Positions 10,080 through 21,518 are shown, numbered from the stretch's first letter. The stretch: 64,000 nucleotides of DNA from Nilaparvata lugens (GCF_014356525.2 NC_052505.1:18342938-18406937); one strand, 5' to 3'. Numbers and translations: made by a program. Notes: generated by a model from the letters alone, not told the origin.

Positions 10080-10587
10080 AGTTTTATACCCAACTTATTC
10101 TAGATGCAGCAAGTAGGCTACTAACTAGTGGACGTTCTCAAGCTCCGGTAAATTCTATTGTTCAATAAGATATACTAAATTTCAAATCTCTTTATTTCTT
10201 TATTATCCTTACCTGTTAAGTTCTCATACTAGTTTCATCTGAATCATTTTATTAATCCAGATTCACCCTTACTCACAGGCAATATAGCCTATGTAAGGGT
10301 ATTTCTCATTACTATCATATTCTGTATATTGTACAAAACAACAAACTGTTACTATCGTTACTATAGTCTTTATTATGCTATGCTTATGAATTCTATGTTA
10401 TATTGGAGTACCACTGTATTCACTGTTGTGCTGTGCAATATACATCAATTTTGTAAAGTGTTGAAGAGAATAAATTGGATTCGTACTGTACTATTTGTAA
10501 GTTGTTCTGTCTCTATATTTCGAAACTTTGAAATTCTCATGAGTTATAAAGATGTCTGAGAAATACCAAGCAGCTAGATCTATTTCA
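10080..10587. other. Unassigned AT-rich sequence
   Basis: May include the 3' UTR of the preceding LINE relic. The 76-codon frame at 10329-10559 shows no family features. Confidence 0.3.
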
Positions 10588-10795
10588 AAATAATAAAAAC
10601 AATATAAAAACTTGTAGTACCCTTCATTAAAAACTTTAAAATATTTTAACGACTAGTTTCGACATTTCAAATTGAAAATGACCTATGGACGAAACTTGTA
10701 GAAATATTTTAAAGTTTCTAATAAAGGGTACTACAAGTTTTTATATTGTTTTTATTAATTTTAAAAAAGTAGCTCATGTAAGTGAAATGATTCTA
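10588..10795. mobile_element. Family M foldback element, inverted dimer
   Basis: The left arm AAAAACAATATAAAAACTTG...ACTTTAAAATATTTTAACGA and the right arm ATATTTTAAAGTTTCTAATA...GTTTTTATATTGTTTTTATT are near-perfect complements around a centre with CATTTCAAATTGAAAATG. Each side keeps a GAAAC motif. On the minus strand it reads TCGAAACTAGTCGTT, that is GAAAC, palindrome ACTAGT, GTC. Confidence 0.7.
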
Positions 10796-10884
10796 TTCCA
10801 AAATATATGATTGAACTTGAAATTTTCTTGCAACAAGAGAAATATCTAAATCCGTGTTATTGAACATATGAGCATTGTGGTAGC

Positions 10885-11931
10885 CAGTGGCGGCTCGTCC
10901 TATGTGTTCAATGGTTCATTGAACCCCCAGAATTGAATCAACTTCCTATACAATGATGAATTTGCAACTCAAATAATTATATTTCTATTTTATACTCATT
11001 AAATTACATCACAACATTTTTCATCTACGTAAACTTAATGTCGATGTTTTGCGGCCGGTGCCTGAGAGCCCGGAGTGGCTTGCTTGAAACAGCACCGAAT
11101 GGAATGACGATGGAATGGTGGAGATGGAAAGCAGTGTTCATTTCCCGATGTGAACCCAGAAACAGGGCTGGGTATGGTAGTGGAACGGAGGAGGGGAATC
11201 GGTTTGCTAGCACGGATTTGGTTCACAATCCTGTGTGAACCAAGTTTGCACGAGTTCATCCGAGAGTAGCCGAACCTAGCCGAGGCAAGTGAAGCATTCG
11301 GTAAACCTCGGAATGAATCGTGAGTATTCGTGATACGGATACAGTGCCATCTTGAACTTGCTTATAACCAATAAATTTAAATTTGGTGGCAGTAAACAGT
11401 AAAAAAGCGGTAAACAAGAAGTAGCCTAAGCGTGACAGTTTTGAGGTTATACGGTATGGTTACGGGTATACACTGTTTACAGTTGTGATAGATCTCACTG
11501 CATTTTTCGTTATATAAATTTGTTTTGCGTGTAGAAGAATATAGTAATTTCTAGTGTGTTTTGTGTATTCGTGAGTATTTCTAGTGTGTTCATTTTCTTT
11601 TAGTGAGAGTGTGAATATAATTTATTGTGTTACCGTAACAGCATTTTGATGAAGAAATATGAATAAGGTTCAGTATTTGTTAAATACAAACAATATTAAT
11701 ATTGAGGGTAGGTGTAAATAAAACATAATGGTGACCAACTCTCGAAGTAAAAATCAAACAAGAAAAATATGAACAGGACAAAAAATTTACATTTGTAGAA
11801 AATAAGCTCAACCTTTGGGGTTCAATCACGTTTACACTTGATTATGCGCAATACTCTATATCCTATTGACCTTTCTTTCCAATAGATCATGAGGTTGAAC
11901 CCCCAAGCTAGAAGATCACGAGCCGCTACTG
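10885..11931. mobile_element. Non-autonomous hAT-like transposon, 1047 bp
   Basis: It is bounded by a perfect 8-bp target duplication GTGGTAGC (10877-10884 and 11932-11939). The terminal inverted repeats are CAGTGGCGGCTCGT on the left and, on the complement of the right end, CAGTAGCGGCTCGT, with one mismatch in 14. Eight-bp duplication plus a CA..TG terminus is diagnostic of the hAT superfamily. TTGAACCCCC-type subterminal blocks occur near both ends. No transposase frame is found: the 60-75-codon frames at 11025-11259 overlap on both strands and lack hAT motifs. The interior (11040-11350) is clearly more GC-rich than the surroundings, so it may be captured sequence. Confidence 0.9.
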
Positions 11932-11939
11932 GTGGTAGC

Positions 11940-12126
11940 TATATTTGACTCCATTAGATTTATTCATAAAAATACTGTCTACAATAAAGAGGTGTTTTCA
12001 ACACTATTTCCCAAATTTGTATTTTATAAATTCATGTTTCTTCTTCTCTTGAGAATCAAGGAACTTTTATTGTTATTACAAATGAAGTGAAGTGAATTAA
12101 AATATGTCGAATACTTTGTGCACTTC
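11940..12126. other. Unassigned AT-rich spacer
   Basis: Nothing recognised between the hAT element and the TTAA-target MITE. Confidence 0.3.
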
Positions 12127-12130
12127 TTAA

Positions 12131-12441
12131 GGTGCGGTTTCGTTTGTGCGTAAACTTCCGCAGTCGACGACGGAAGCATTGTTGACATTCATATTGTCCA
12201 AATTTCAAGTGTGCTAAAACAGCTGATCAAATAACTTTTTATTATTTGTGTTTATTATTCAAGAATATATCAAGGACATATTACCATTTGAAAGTATAAA
12301 AAAGTATAAACTTAACCTCCACCATTAAAGCATAATTGAACATAATCTTTCAGGTTATTAGACAAATTGAAATCTACCCAATCTGAGATCCTCACCCTGT
12401 CGTGGTCGACGACGGCATTCACGCACATACGAAAATCCAGC
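12131..12441. mobile_element. TTAA-target MITE (piggyBac-like), 311 bp
   Basis: TTAA precedes (12127-12130) and follows (12442-12445) the element. The left end is GGTGCGGTTTCGTTTGTGCG and the complement of the right end is GCTGGATTTTCGTATGTGCG. Both continue into a GTCGACGACGG-type block. TTAA duplication fits the piggyBac group, though Kolobok also uses TTAA. The right TTAA is also the first TTAA of the adjoining 38-bp tandem array. Confidence 0.7.
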
Positions 12442-12832
12442 TTAAACCAGTTCGGTTAAGTTCACGGTTTCAACTCAGCTTAAACCAGTTCGGTTAAGTT
12501 TACGGTTTCAACTCAGCTTAAACCAGTTTGGTTAAGTTTACAGTTTCAACTCAGCTTAAACCAGTTCGGTTAAGTTTACGGTTTCAACTCAGCTTAAACT
12601 AGTTCGGTTAAGTTTACAGTTTCAACTCACCTTAAACCAGTTCGGTTAAGTTTACGGTTTCAACTCAGCTTAAACCAGTTCGGTTAAGTTTACGGTTTCA
12701 ACTCAGCTTAAACTAGTTTGGTTAAGTTTACAGTTTCAACTCACCTTAAACCAGTTCGGTTAAGTTTACGGTTTCAACTCAGCTTAAACCAGTTCGGTTA
12801 AGTTTACGGTTTCAACTCAGCTTACTCTGATA
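12438..12832. repeat. 38-bp tandem array, ten units
   Basis: Units start CAGCTTAAAC at 12438, 12476, 12514 and so on to 12780, exactly 38 bp apart, followed by a partial unit at 12818. Diagnostic variants (AAACTAGTT, TTACAGTTTC, CTCACCTTAA) mark units 5 and 8, so units 5-7 and 8-10 look like a later 114-bp duplication. The first unit overlaps the right end of the flanking MITE. Confidence 0.95.
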
Positions 12833-14100
12833 TACTCAGCTTACTCTTATATAGTATAATTCCTTACCAATATTCATGATCTCAAAATACATAACATAAG
12901 GTTCCAGTTCAGTTAATTGGGTGCATATATTGGGTATTTAATTTCCGGAATAAGCACAATCTTTACAACTACTGTTTAGTACCATAGATGAAGGATAAGT
13001 AAGTAATAAATAACTATATTATTCTTGTCTCTGTTAGTACTATAGCATATCTTTGAGAATGACAATTGAATTAAAAAAATCAAATGCTCAATTTAATTGT
13101 TCATTATGTGAATTCTTCCACCTCTCCAACATACAAAGAACATGTTCTTTAATACAACAACAATCAACTACCTCTGAAAAATATAAAAACCCGAGAAACA
13201 AGCAGCAACCCCTAAAAGCCTAGGCCAATAATTATCACAAACCCCAAGTGCAAACCCTCGAAAGTAAACCCACAGATTCTTGCGAGGCGTGAAGGCATTA
13301 TGTCGAGTTGTGAAATACCTGATTATGCTTTCTTTCTTCCGCCTTTCTTCAGACGGAAAAAAGTTAGTTATGGACTTCTGTTGTTGTAATTAAAAGTTGC
13401 TGGCCTTCCAGTTCAACTTTAAAAGTCGTTGGGGGGGGGGAGCTTTGAGAGGCTCACCCCCTAGAAATGTGCCCCGGGTACTCTAACCCCCCTCCCCCCG
13501 ACCAGCAACCACCACGTTATTATTCCCGTTTCAAAAAACTCTGAACTTGACAGATTAAAAAATACGCTCCTTCCTTCAAATTGAACCGACTTATTTTTTC
13601 TCTCTACACTCTTCCACTTTTCTTTCCATAATTCTTTCCTCTCATCTCATTGTACTTCTTCTTGTACTTGTTTTACTTCTTCATAGTATGTTTTGTCAAT
13701 TTTTATATTCTTCCACCTTCTATCCTTATTATTTTTCTTGGAGTCTCGTAGTTTCAGGAGCAGCAGTATTATAAGAAGGTGGTGCATTCATCATTAACAT
13801 TTTTACATTATTCTTCTTCAATATTTCTATCATTTTTCTCATCATTCTTCTTCTACTTCATAATTGATTCCAACATCTTGAACCAATGAAGAATTTATCA
13901 TTCAGTATTTTTTTCAATCACTTCTACAAACATATTTGTGCAGATTTGTCTTATTGTTCATGAATTTCTTCAACTCTTGTCTAATTTCTTTTCTAACTCT
14001 TTCAATTCTAATTCTTTCTTTTAAATATTTTAATTCTTTTTAACTTTTCTAACTCTTGAAATCTATCTAATCTTATCTTATCCCAGTCCTCATTATTTTA
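12833..14100. other. Unassigned, with a G/C homopolymer patch
   Basis: AT-rich sequence with a (G)10-11 run near 13430 and C-runs near 13480-13500. From about 13560 it turns pyrimidine-rich (CTT/TTC words). No coding signature. Confidence 0.4.
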
Positions 14101-14660
14101 CCATGGTTTGCTCCAAAATCAAACTCTGGTTTCTCTCACGTCTTCCTCTTCTTTCTATTTCTACATTATCTTTCTCCCTTTTTCAAAATTTCTATCACTA
14201 CTTCACTTCTTTCAATCCGTCCTACTCAGTTTATCCTTTCCTCGAATTTTCTCTCTATTCCTCCTCATTTTCTCCGCCTCCCTTCTTACTATTTATGTTG
14301 CTAATATTCCAATTCATCTATCCCTTCCTCTTTGGATTTATTCTTCCAGTTTCTACTTTAGCTCAGATTCTACACATCCTCCTTTTTCTCTCTTGTCTCA
14401 TCCTATTTTCCTTCCTCTCTATACTTTCTATCTGATTCTCAAAAACCTCCTGAACCTCTCCTCATTTACTTCGTTTCCTTCTTCTTCGTTTCATCGTCTA
14501 TCTCATTTCCACTTTTTCTCACCTCAAACAGCACAAAGAGGTCACAGATTTACCTTAAACTCTACGCTCCACGCATTCTTCTTCTCCTTTTTTTTTTCTT
14601 CTTCTATTTTTCTTCTTCTTTTTCTTTTTCTTCTTCTTCTTCTTTTCCATCATCATTGAT
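14101..14660. repeat. Pyrimidine-rich tract
   Basis: Strong C+T bias on the plus strand, ending in (CTT)n at about 14575-14650. The 110- and 183-codon frames here are leucine/serine/phenylalanine-rich by composition and overlap in two frames, so I do not treat them as genes. Confidence 0.7.
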
Positions 14661-14976
14661 TTCCTCTCTCTCTCTCTCTCATCGGGATCTTCTCCATCAT
14701 CATTCATTTCCTCTCTCTCTCTTCTTTCCGAAGAATGGACATTGATATGTCCAAAGCTCCGCCAATTTATGTAGATGCATAACAATATGATTATTATCTA
14801 TAGTTATTATATTACAAACTGCTTTTTCATATCATATACAGTTCAATAATTATTTTCTTAGTCTATATTATGTAAATTCATCTATAATTTTGCTGTATTG
14901 TAAGCTATTGTATATAAGTGTATAAGCCAGTATATATTGTAATCTACATAAATAAAGTACTCAATCAATCAATCAA
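14661..14976 (+). mobile_element. Non-LTR element 3' end with TCAA tail
   Basis: Positions 14870-14976 (GTATTGTAAGCTATTG ... AATAAAGTACTCAATCAATC) match, in reverse complement, 55381-55480. The piece 14728-14790 (TCCAAAGCTCCGCCAATTTATG) matches the reverse complement of 55860-55925. This gives two copies of one 3' UTR-like family, whose tail is a short (TCAA)n. Confidence 0.55.
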
Positions 14977-14998
14977 TCTCTCTCTCTCTCTCTCTCTC

Positions 14999-15036
<38 letters not shown>

Positions 15037-15110
15037 ATCGGGATCTTCTCCATCATCATTCATTTCCCCCCTCTCTCTCTCTCTCATCGGGATTTTCAGG
15101 GTGTCATAGT
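14977..15110. repeat. (TC)n microsatellite with duplicated flank
   Basis: (TC)n from 14977 to about 15033. The phrase CATCGGGATCTTCTCCATCA occurs both before (about 14680) and after (about 15036) with CTCTCT runs, so the whole unit has been duplicated around the tail. Confidence 0.8.
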
Positions 15111-15890
15111 CACGCTTTTGGCGCGCCAATTTCTTCCCTCCGACTTTAGAAAATTAGAAAAAGAAGAATTAGAAATTCTTTTTGAAGCCCAACTTTTCAA
15201 CTCGCCTCACCCACAACTGAGAGATTACAGATATTTCTTTTCCCCATCTCTCCAAACGCTCTCTCTCCCCACAATTCTCAGTTTCAAATAAGTCCACCGC
15301 GAAATAAGTTCTCAGCTTTCTATATTTCCGCTAGTCTCTGATCTTGTTCCAGATCATTCGCGAACTGGAAAACGCGTGGAAAGAAAAACGTGTTTTCTTT
15401 GAAAGTTTCAAAAGCTTGGTCAAGACAGCTCAGTCGAATGAATTCATTTTCAAGTTTTGTGCAAAGTTATTCTTCCAGAATGCGAGGTTAATTCAATCAG
15501 AAAATGTAAATTTGTCTATGAAATATTGTGGAAATGTCTGATTAGTATTGCTTTTGTGTTTTTGGAATGTGATGTTGTGGTAGGTATCCATATCGAATGG
15601 AAACGGACTATTTAGGAAAAACGACTTTTGAATGAAGTTCCTTCTACGATGAGTGAATGTACTTTGTAAGAAAGGAAAAACATGATTTAACGGCAATATC
15701 CACTTTTATTGAGCCTCTACACGGAGCGCACCCCTTCTAAAACGAAGAAGAAGGAAAGCCCGAAAAGAAAAAGAAGGATTTAAAGAGATCCGGGCAGACA
15801 ATAGAAAAATGGTGTTGAACAAATCCCAAGAGAAAATACAGCAATATCAGTAGTATCGATTGTCTTGTAGCACAAGAAGTAGAGGAGAAA
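15111..15890. other. Unassigned
   Basis: Low-complexity CTCTC words near 15240-15270. The frames at 15344-15541 and 15493-15696 show no family features. Confidence 0.3.
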
Positions 15891-15920
15891 AATTGAAAAG
15901 AAGAAGAAGAAGAAAAAGAA

Positions 15921-15955
<35 letters not shown>

Positions 15956-15972
15956 AGAAGAAGAAGAAGATG
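15891..15972. repeat. (GAA)n microsatellite
   Basis: About 80 bp of AAG/GAA repeats on the plus strand. Confidence 0.9.
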
Positions 15973-16324
15973 GAGCATGGAAAATTAAATTACAGAAAAG
16001 AAGGCAGGTGCAGAGAAAAACTGCAAATTGATGACTGGTGATGGATTCAGGAAACAGGTGGTGAGAGAATAAAGAAGAATAAAGTCCAATAAAAAAAGCG
16101 ATAGAAAGAGTTATGTGAAGATGATCGTATCAGGATGAGAATAAAGAGGGGAAGAAAAACGGAGGAAACTCACTCTTTTCCAGTAGCCTTCTTCCCTCCC
16201 TGTGAGAAGGCAAATGAAGATGTAGTTATAACTCTTGAAGTAAGGATACAAATAAAATATGAGTAAGATTGAACAGACGAAGAATTATAAGAAAACTTAA
16301 GTACGGGGAAAATACAAATATGAA

Positions 16325-16820
16325 AATTGAAGAGAAGAAAATGAAATGGAAGAGGCACGAGAGAAGGGAGAGACAGAGAGAAAATTGGAGTTAGAGAGAG
16401 AAAGGCGATCGAGATTCAGATTCCTCTTTGAGAAATAATTGGAGAAAGAGAGAAAGTGGTTGAGAGGGGAGAGACATAACAAGATACATCTAAAGAGAAT
16501 GGAAAATAGAGGAGAAAATGAAATGGAAAAGACACGAGAGAAGGGAGAGACTGTGAGAAGATTGAAGTTAGAGAGAGAGAGAGAGGCGATCGAGATTCAG
16601 ATACCTCTTTGAGAAATAATTGGAGAAAGAGAGAAAGTGGTTGAGAGGGGAGAGACAGAACAAGATACATCTCAAGTAAATGGAAAATAGAGAAGAAAAT
16701 GAAATGGAAAAGACACGAGAGAAGGGAGGGACAGAGAGAAAATTGAAGTTAGAGAGAGGCGATCGAGATTCAGATTCCTCTTTGAGAAATAATTAGAGAA
16801 GGAGAGGATAAAGTCGCTTG
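16325..16820. repeat. ~180-bp purine-rich tandem repeat, three units
   Basis: AAAATGAAATGGAA recurs at about 16338, 16515 and 16697. The units carry GGCGATCGAGATTCAGATTC and TTGAGAAATAATTGGAGAAA. Several overlapping minus-strand frames (LSLSL-rich) repeat for the same reason and are not genes. Confidence 0.85.
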
Positions 16821-17275
16821 TAGAGACAAAAAAGAACCACGGAGAGTGTAAAGAGACGGAAACCAAAAATCAGAAGCATGTAAGAGAAGAAGAGATAGAG
16901 GAATGAGTGAGATAATAAAGAGAGAGACAAGAAACAGAACAAGAGAAAACACACATTGGTTAAGTAGAGAATGCAGAATGGAGTCCCTTCATTTTCCCTT
17001 CTACCTCCATATTTTCGCACTTTACCTACATCCGTCATGATGAATGGCTTTCTTTTGTTTCAGGTCCATTCTAGAAAGGGCACTATACAATGCAATACGG
17101 TACCTTGGGTTACATACAACACACCTGTATAGAGTAAGTAACGTGGGTGAAACCTTACTTCGGAACCGATCCTTTAATGTGTTTCTTACTGTTTACTTGT
17201 TAGTATATAACGTACCCCAGGATGTGTGAAAGGATAGTATGTAAGCAAAAAACCAACCTATATACCATCCTTGGG

Positions 17276-17370
17276 GTGTGTGTGTGTGTGTGTGTGTGTG
17301 TAGTATTGGGGTTTATAATCTTGAAATCCCAATTTAGAAATATCCACTACTACTTCGGCCTATTTTTATT
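17276..17370. repeat. Repeat Q, copy 1: (TG)n plus 70-bp tail
   Basis: (TG)n followed by TAGTATTGGGGTTTATAATC ... TACTTCGGCCTATTTTTAT. It is essentially identical to 18240-18352, where the same tail follows a family C fragment. Confidence 0.8.
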
Positions 17371-17457
17371 GAATAAATTGAAATTGGTTCTAATTAGTTC
17401 CATATATAGACAATATTTATATCATCTTTAATTAATAGCCAAGTTGGAATATACAAG

Positions 17458-17657
17458 CATAGCCACCTCTAATACAAGGCCCCGACCTACGATATTGCAA
17501 CGTCGCAGTGTAGGCCTAGAATCTAATACAAATGATTGGTGAAAAATATTTTCAAATATACTAGCTGATCTTTTTCACCAATCATGTATTAGATTCTAGG
17601 CCTACACTGCGACGTTGCAATATCGTAGGCCGGGGCCTTGTATTAGAGGTGGCTATG
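17458..17657. mobile_element. MITE N with ~90-bp TIRs and 7-bp duplication
   Basis: It is almost entirely two inverted arms (CATAGCCACCTCTAATACAA ... and ...TTGTATTAGAGGTGGCTATG) around a short loop AATATTTTCAAATATACTAG. The 7-mer ATACAAG flanks it on both sides (17451-17457, 17658-17664). The CATAG start and 7-bp duplication match family B, suggesting one superfamily. I cannot name it; P-like or Dada-like are options. Confidence 0.85.
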
Positions 17658-17664
17658 ATACAAG

Positions 17665-18062
17665 CTGTAAACAGATAATTCATCCTAGAAAAATCAATAC
17701 AATAGCACACAATTGGTTGATGAGCAAAGGAAGACAGAATATAGAAAACATTATTTCAAACAACAACTAACCACCTAATGACTTACTAAACACCAACTAA
17801 TTAATAACCCGAACAAAACAAACAAAACCTACTCTAGAACATGGTACGCCATAGTGAAGTAGGTCAATTTCCACACAGAAAACACTACACATGTAGAGGA
17901 CACATTATAAGAAATTTTTATTGTAACTAACTATTGTATTTAATTGTTATTTATCTAATATTTTCTGTAATATTGATGTAGTGGTTTTAGTTTTTTTTTG
18001 GAAATAAACATTCATTTATTTTGAGAAATAAGACTTAATTTCGGTAAACTTGATTCATTTTT
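17665..18062. other. Unassigned AT-rich spacer
   Basis: No gene, TIR or tandem repeat recognised. Confidence 0.3.
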
Positions 18063-18191
18063 TACTTTCCTTGCCCATTACCATAGGTAAGGAAAGTATT
18101 GCTTTCCGAAAAAAAATAAGGTACCCCAATTTCTAAATTTGTATTCGTTTCAAGGTCCGCTGAGTCCAAAAAAGTGGTTTTTTGGTATTGG

Positions 18192-18285
<94 letters not shown>

Positions 18286-18352
18286 TATTGGGGTTTATAA
18301 TCTTGAAATCCCAATTTAGAAATATCCACTACTACTTCGGCCTATTTTTATA
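18063..18352 (+). mobile_element. Family C element, truncated, with (TG)n and Q tail
   Basis: It begins at the family's inverted-repeat end ACTTTCCTTGCCCATTACCA / TAGGTAAGGAAAGT, continues AAGGTACCCCAATTTC and CAAGGTCCGCTGAGTCC, then enters about 100 bp of (TG)n. Instead of the normal body it joins repeat Q, so the copy broke or recombined within the microsatellite. Confidence 0.8.
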
Positions 18353-18395
18353 TATTTTTTTTTATCCATATTTTTATATTTTAAAAGGTTCATTA

Positions 18396-19069
18396 TCTTT
18401 ATATATAAGAGCGAAATGGCACTCACTCCCTGACTGACTGACTGACTCACTCACTCACTCACTCACTCGCAGAACTAGACCAAAAACGTTCAAATTAGGT
18501 AGGTATATTCAGTTGGCCCTTTAGAGGCGCACTAAGAAATCTTTTGGCAATATTTTAACTCTATGGGTGGGTTTTACGGGTTTAAAGTTCGCCTTTTAGC
18601 ATGTATATTCTTCTTATTCTCTTAATTATAATTGAAAAATTTCCATACCATATGTTAATATAGAACTATAATCTAGAGAGAGTACCTCTTCGAAACAGTT
18701 GTTAACTGGTAACCAAATTAATAATTTTGGCAGGTTGGCATTAAGTTGAGTTGACTTTGTTAGGTTGGCACCAAGTTGAGGATTGAAATGCATTTATCGC
18801 GGAAAAATTGATTGGGCACTGCTACTCCAATCAGAGCTATTCCTGGGAATATTGTATTACTAGCCGTCAGGCTCGCTTAGCTCGCCATATCCGTTTAGCC
18901 AGACGTTTAGTCTGGACCCCCGACTGGATCGTGCTTAAAAGCTCAAATGAAAAATGCAGGCGAGCGAAGCGAGCCAGCTGATCTCATTCTTGGACGATCT
19001 AGTCGGGGGTCCAGGGGGCGGAGCCCCCTTGCTAGACGATATGGCGAGCGAAGCGAGCCTGACGGCTAG
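18396..19069 (+). mobile_element. Helitron-like element H2
   Basis: 5' TC (TCTTTATATATAAGAGCG), then ATGGCACTCACTCCCTGACT and a (GACT)/(CACT) run; 3' GACGGCTAG before T. A second, inverted 3' terminus (CTAGCCGTCAGGCTCGC) sits at about 18860, giving a palindromic double end with GGACCCCCGACTGGATC / GATCTAGTCGGGGGTCC between. The same arrangement occurs in H3 at 60647, so this double-ended subfamily has itself been mobile. Confidence 0.75.
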
Positions 19070-20239
19070 TATTTCATAATTGCCTCGAAAAACTCAATCA
19101 ATTAATAGGCCTGAGGTAAGACCATGTGGTGGTGATGGAATATGCAGGAAAATTTGGCAATATATATATTATTGATCAACTCACCGCTATAAATAGTCCT
19201 CATAAGACTGGTCGAAACGATACGGCAACGACATATATGCGTTATCTCTCCTTCACATATGAAGCACGTTCAGTTTTCAGCACATCATCATACGGCACGA
19301 CCCGACACATACACGACAAACTGATAAACCTTTTCCTTACTGCACTTCCGAGATGTGACGTCACACTCAATTGCCAAATTAAGGAAGGGAATAGGATGGT
19401 GGTGAATATAATTTGATATTTTATTTTATTTAGAATTACCTTAATTTTTAATAATTTGGGAAATATTATCATCTGTAGAATATTTTTGTTTTTGGCCGAT
19501 CAATCTATCAGCTGTATGGAAGGAGCGCTCTCTGTTATCGGAAGTAGGAGATAATGAACTCAGAGATTGGCGCCTACTTTCAAAATTCTTTAGATTAATG
19601 CTGTTTCTATTTTTATTGGAAAATATGCCGTGACAGTAGCAAAGGCATATATGAATGGATCATGCATATATGGGTGTTTATATGCACATAGAATTTTGTA
19701 TATTATTTACCTGAAGAGTGTATGTAGGGCTGAAATATGTACAGATATAGTTTGAGGGCGAGTGAAGAATTTGGAGTATGCTGGTATAATAAGGATGGAG
19801 TAACAGTGCAAAAAGACTTACGACTCAGAAATTTATTTTCGACTGTTCTAATTTTTAAGAACCAGGAATTGTTGAACTAGACATATATTGATCGATGAAG
19901 TTATTTATCATTTATTTAGCGTATGGCAGATACACAACACATATAAAGCTCATGAGTCTCAAATGTCTACATATAAACTATATTTTTTCAATTTCTTTAA
20001 GATGTCATGTAGTTTTGGTCAGGAGAACATAAGTTTGTCTGACCGCCATCATTTGCTAGTTCATTTAGCGTTACTCAATGCGCACCATGGAGGCGAACTA
20101 GCGTTACACATATTCAAGTAAAAAACTAATTGCTTATTGAGATTGAAGAAGGTTGAAACTCAATTTTCAGTTTTCACAGGAAAAAAACATGTCTCAATTT
20201 ATTATTTTTCACAAGAATAAACCGTTTATATTACACAAG
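19070..20239. other. Unassigned
   Basis: The 96-codon frame at 19126-19416 overlaps an opposing frame and has no recognisable domain. No TIR pairs seen. Confidence 0.35.
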
Positions 20240-20345
20240 ATATTCTGGTATCAGCTACCCTCTATAGAAGGCAGTGGCGAGGCAGACAATCGGCAACACT
20301 GTTCCCCCATCTTTCTCCACTGTCATTACAGCGTGAACCTTACTA
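20240..20345. mobile_element. Family I fragment
   Basis: GAAGGCAGTGGCGAGGCAGA ... CACTGTCATTACAGCGTGAA resembles 32195-32300 (GGAAGGCAGTGACAAGGCAG) and the right end of the TA-target MITE at 44995-45208 (CTGTCATTATAACGTGGACC). Confidence 0.45.
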
Positions 20346-20483
20346 ATGAATATCTGAAATTGGTTGTATATTCATTTCATTTTCAACGTTCGAAGTTGAA
20401 TGAACAGAAATTTCGATCACAATAAAACCCCTGTGCAGTGAGCTTAAAAACGCTTAATAAAATAGTTGACAGGTGGGTTATAA

Positions 20484-20560
20484 GATTCACTTTGGACTAT
20501 CAGTATTTCTCATAGATAACAGCACTGCTTTCCATTCAATTGATGCTCTCAAAAGTAAAG
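20484..20560. repeat. Family O hairpin repeat
   Basis: GATTCACTTTGGACTATCAG, central CATAGATAACAGCACTGC, and right end GATGCTCTCAAAAGTAAAG. Confidence 0.55.
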
Positions 20561-20701
20561 TTAATGCCACTAGGATAACTTCTGAAAGTCGTAAAGCTGC
20601 AGGTTTTACGAGCAATCTGACAGCTCCTATCGACCAGTGGGGTCATCTTGTTTGTTGGGTGTTCGGAAAGCAATTTAACAGTCATTGTCAATTAAAACTG
20701 A

Positions 20702-20912
20702 TGAGAAAATTGGCAGAAAAATTGAATTGGAATCAAAATATTGTTTGTAATTGAGTGAATTGATCCTTGGAGCTTTCGGTTCATATTCATCACTTGAGGA
20801 TTAAAAAGAAAATTGGCAGAAAAATTGAATTGGAATCAAAATATTGTTTGTAATCGAGTGAATTGATCCTTGGGACCTTCGGTTCATATTCATTACTTGA
20901 GGATTAAAAGAC
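20702..20912. repeat. ~108-bp tandem duplication
   Basis: AGAAAATTGGCAGAAAAATT ... TTCACTACTTGAGGATTAAA-type sequence occurs twice in succession with a few substitutions. It is a recent local duplication. Confidence 0.85.
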
Positions 20913-21292
20913 ATGTCAGTGGATTTATTACTGTGTAGATTACATTGTCAGAGAAACCTGAAATATGTGTAGCTCCAGATTGGATGATTTTTCAGGGGGC
21001 AGAAAAACTTATTTAGATCATCAGTTTCAGAGTCTATCATCCAATTATTGTCATTTAGTGATTAAAATGTCAGTGTCTGAGGCTTTATTTAACTGTCACT
21101 AGGTATTGATGAACAACGTAGAAACTTATATTGAAGGAAAAATGATATTAATAAATTTGATTCATCAATTATTCCAATGATCGCGTTTATCTAAGTCTTG
21201 ATATCGTTAATCTGGTTCTCACAGTTGATCTATGTAAATTGAATGATACAATCATGACTCTGAAATTGAACCATAATCACGATATTATTATT

Positions 21293-21497
21293 ACTAGTAG
21301 TTCTCTGAACAGTAGACCTCACGCAATATTCTAATCCACAAGTACCTGATTGAAACTAAAGACCTTATCGAAATACAGCAATAGACTGGCTTCTCCACAC
21401 ATCAGTGTAATCACTTGTCAGCTGATTTATGATGAATAACTCAATAGTCTGATTTTTACTCTAATATTGGCGTATGAAGGAGGCTCCTTTTTTCGAA
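21293..21497 (+). mobile_element. Family D fragment, 5' part (short form)
   Basis: ACTAGTAGTTCTCTGAACAG ... GTATGAAGGAGGCTCC matches the first ~205 bp of the family (compare 36420, 52056, 58848). The remainder is missing. Confidence 0.75.
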
Positions 21498-21518
21498 ATA
21501 AATCTCATTAATCAATTA

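Noticed and set aside
12438..12832. 38-bp repeat as a CRISPR array
   Set aside because: Units are contiguous with no unique spacers; it is a simple tandem minisatellite.
14108..14659. 183-codon serine/leucine/phenylalanine-rich frame
   Set aside because: Pyrimidine-rich DNA yields long stop-poor frames in two registers; no conserved motif, and it ends in CTT repeats.
19126..19416. 96-codon frame as a gene
   Set aside because: It overlaps an opposing frame of similar length and shows no domain, start context or splice signals.
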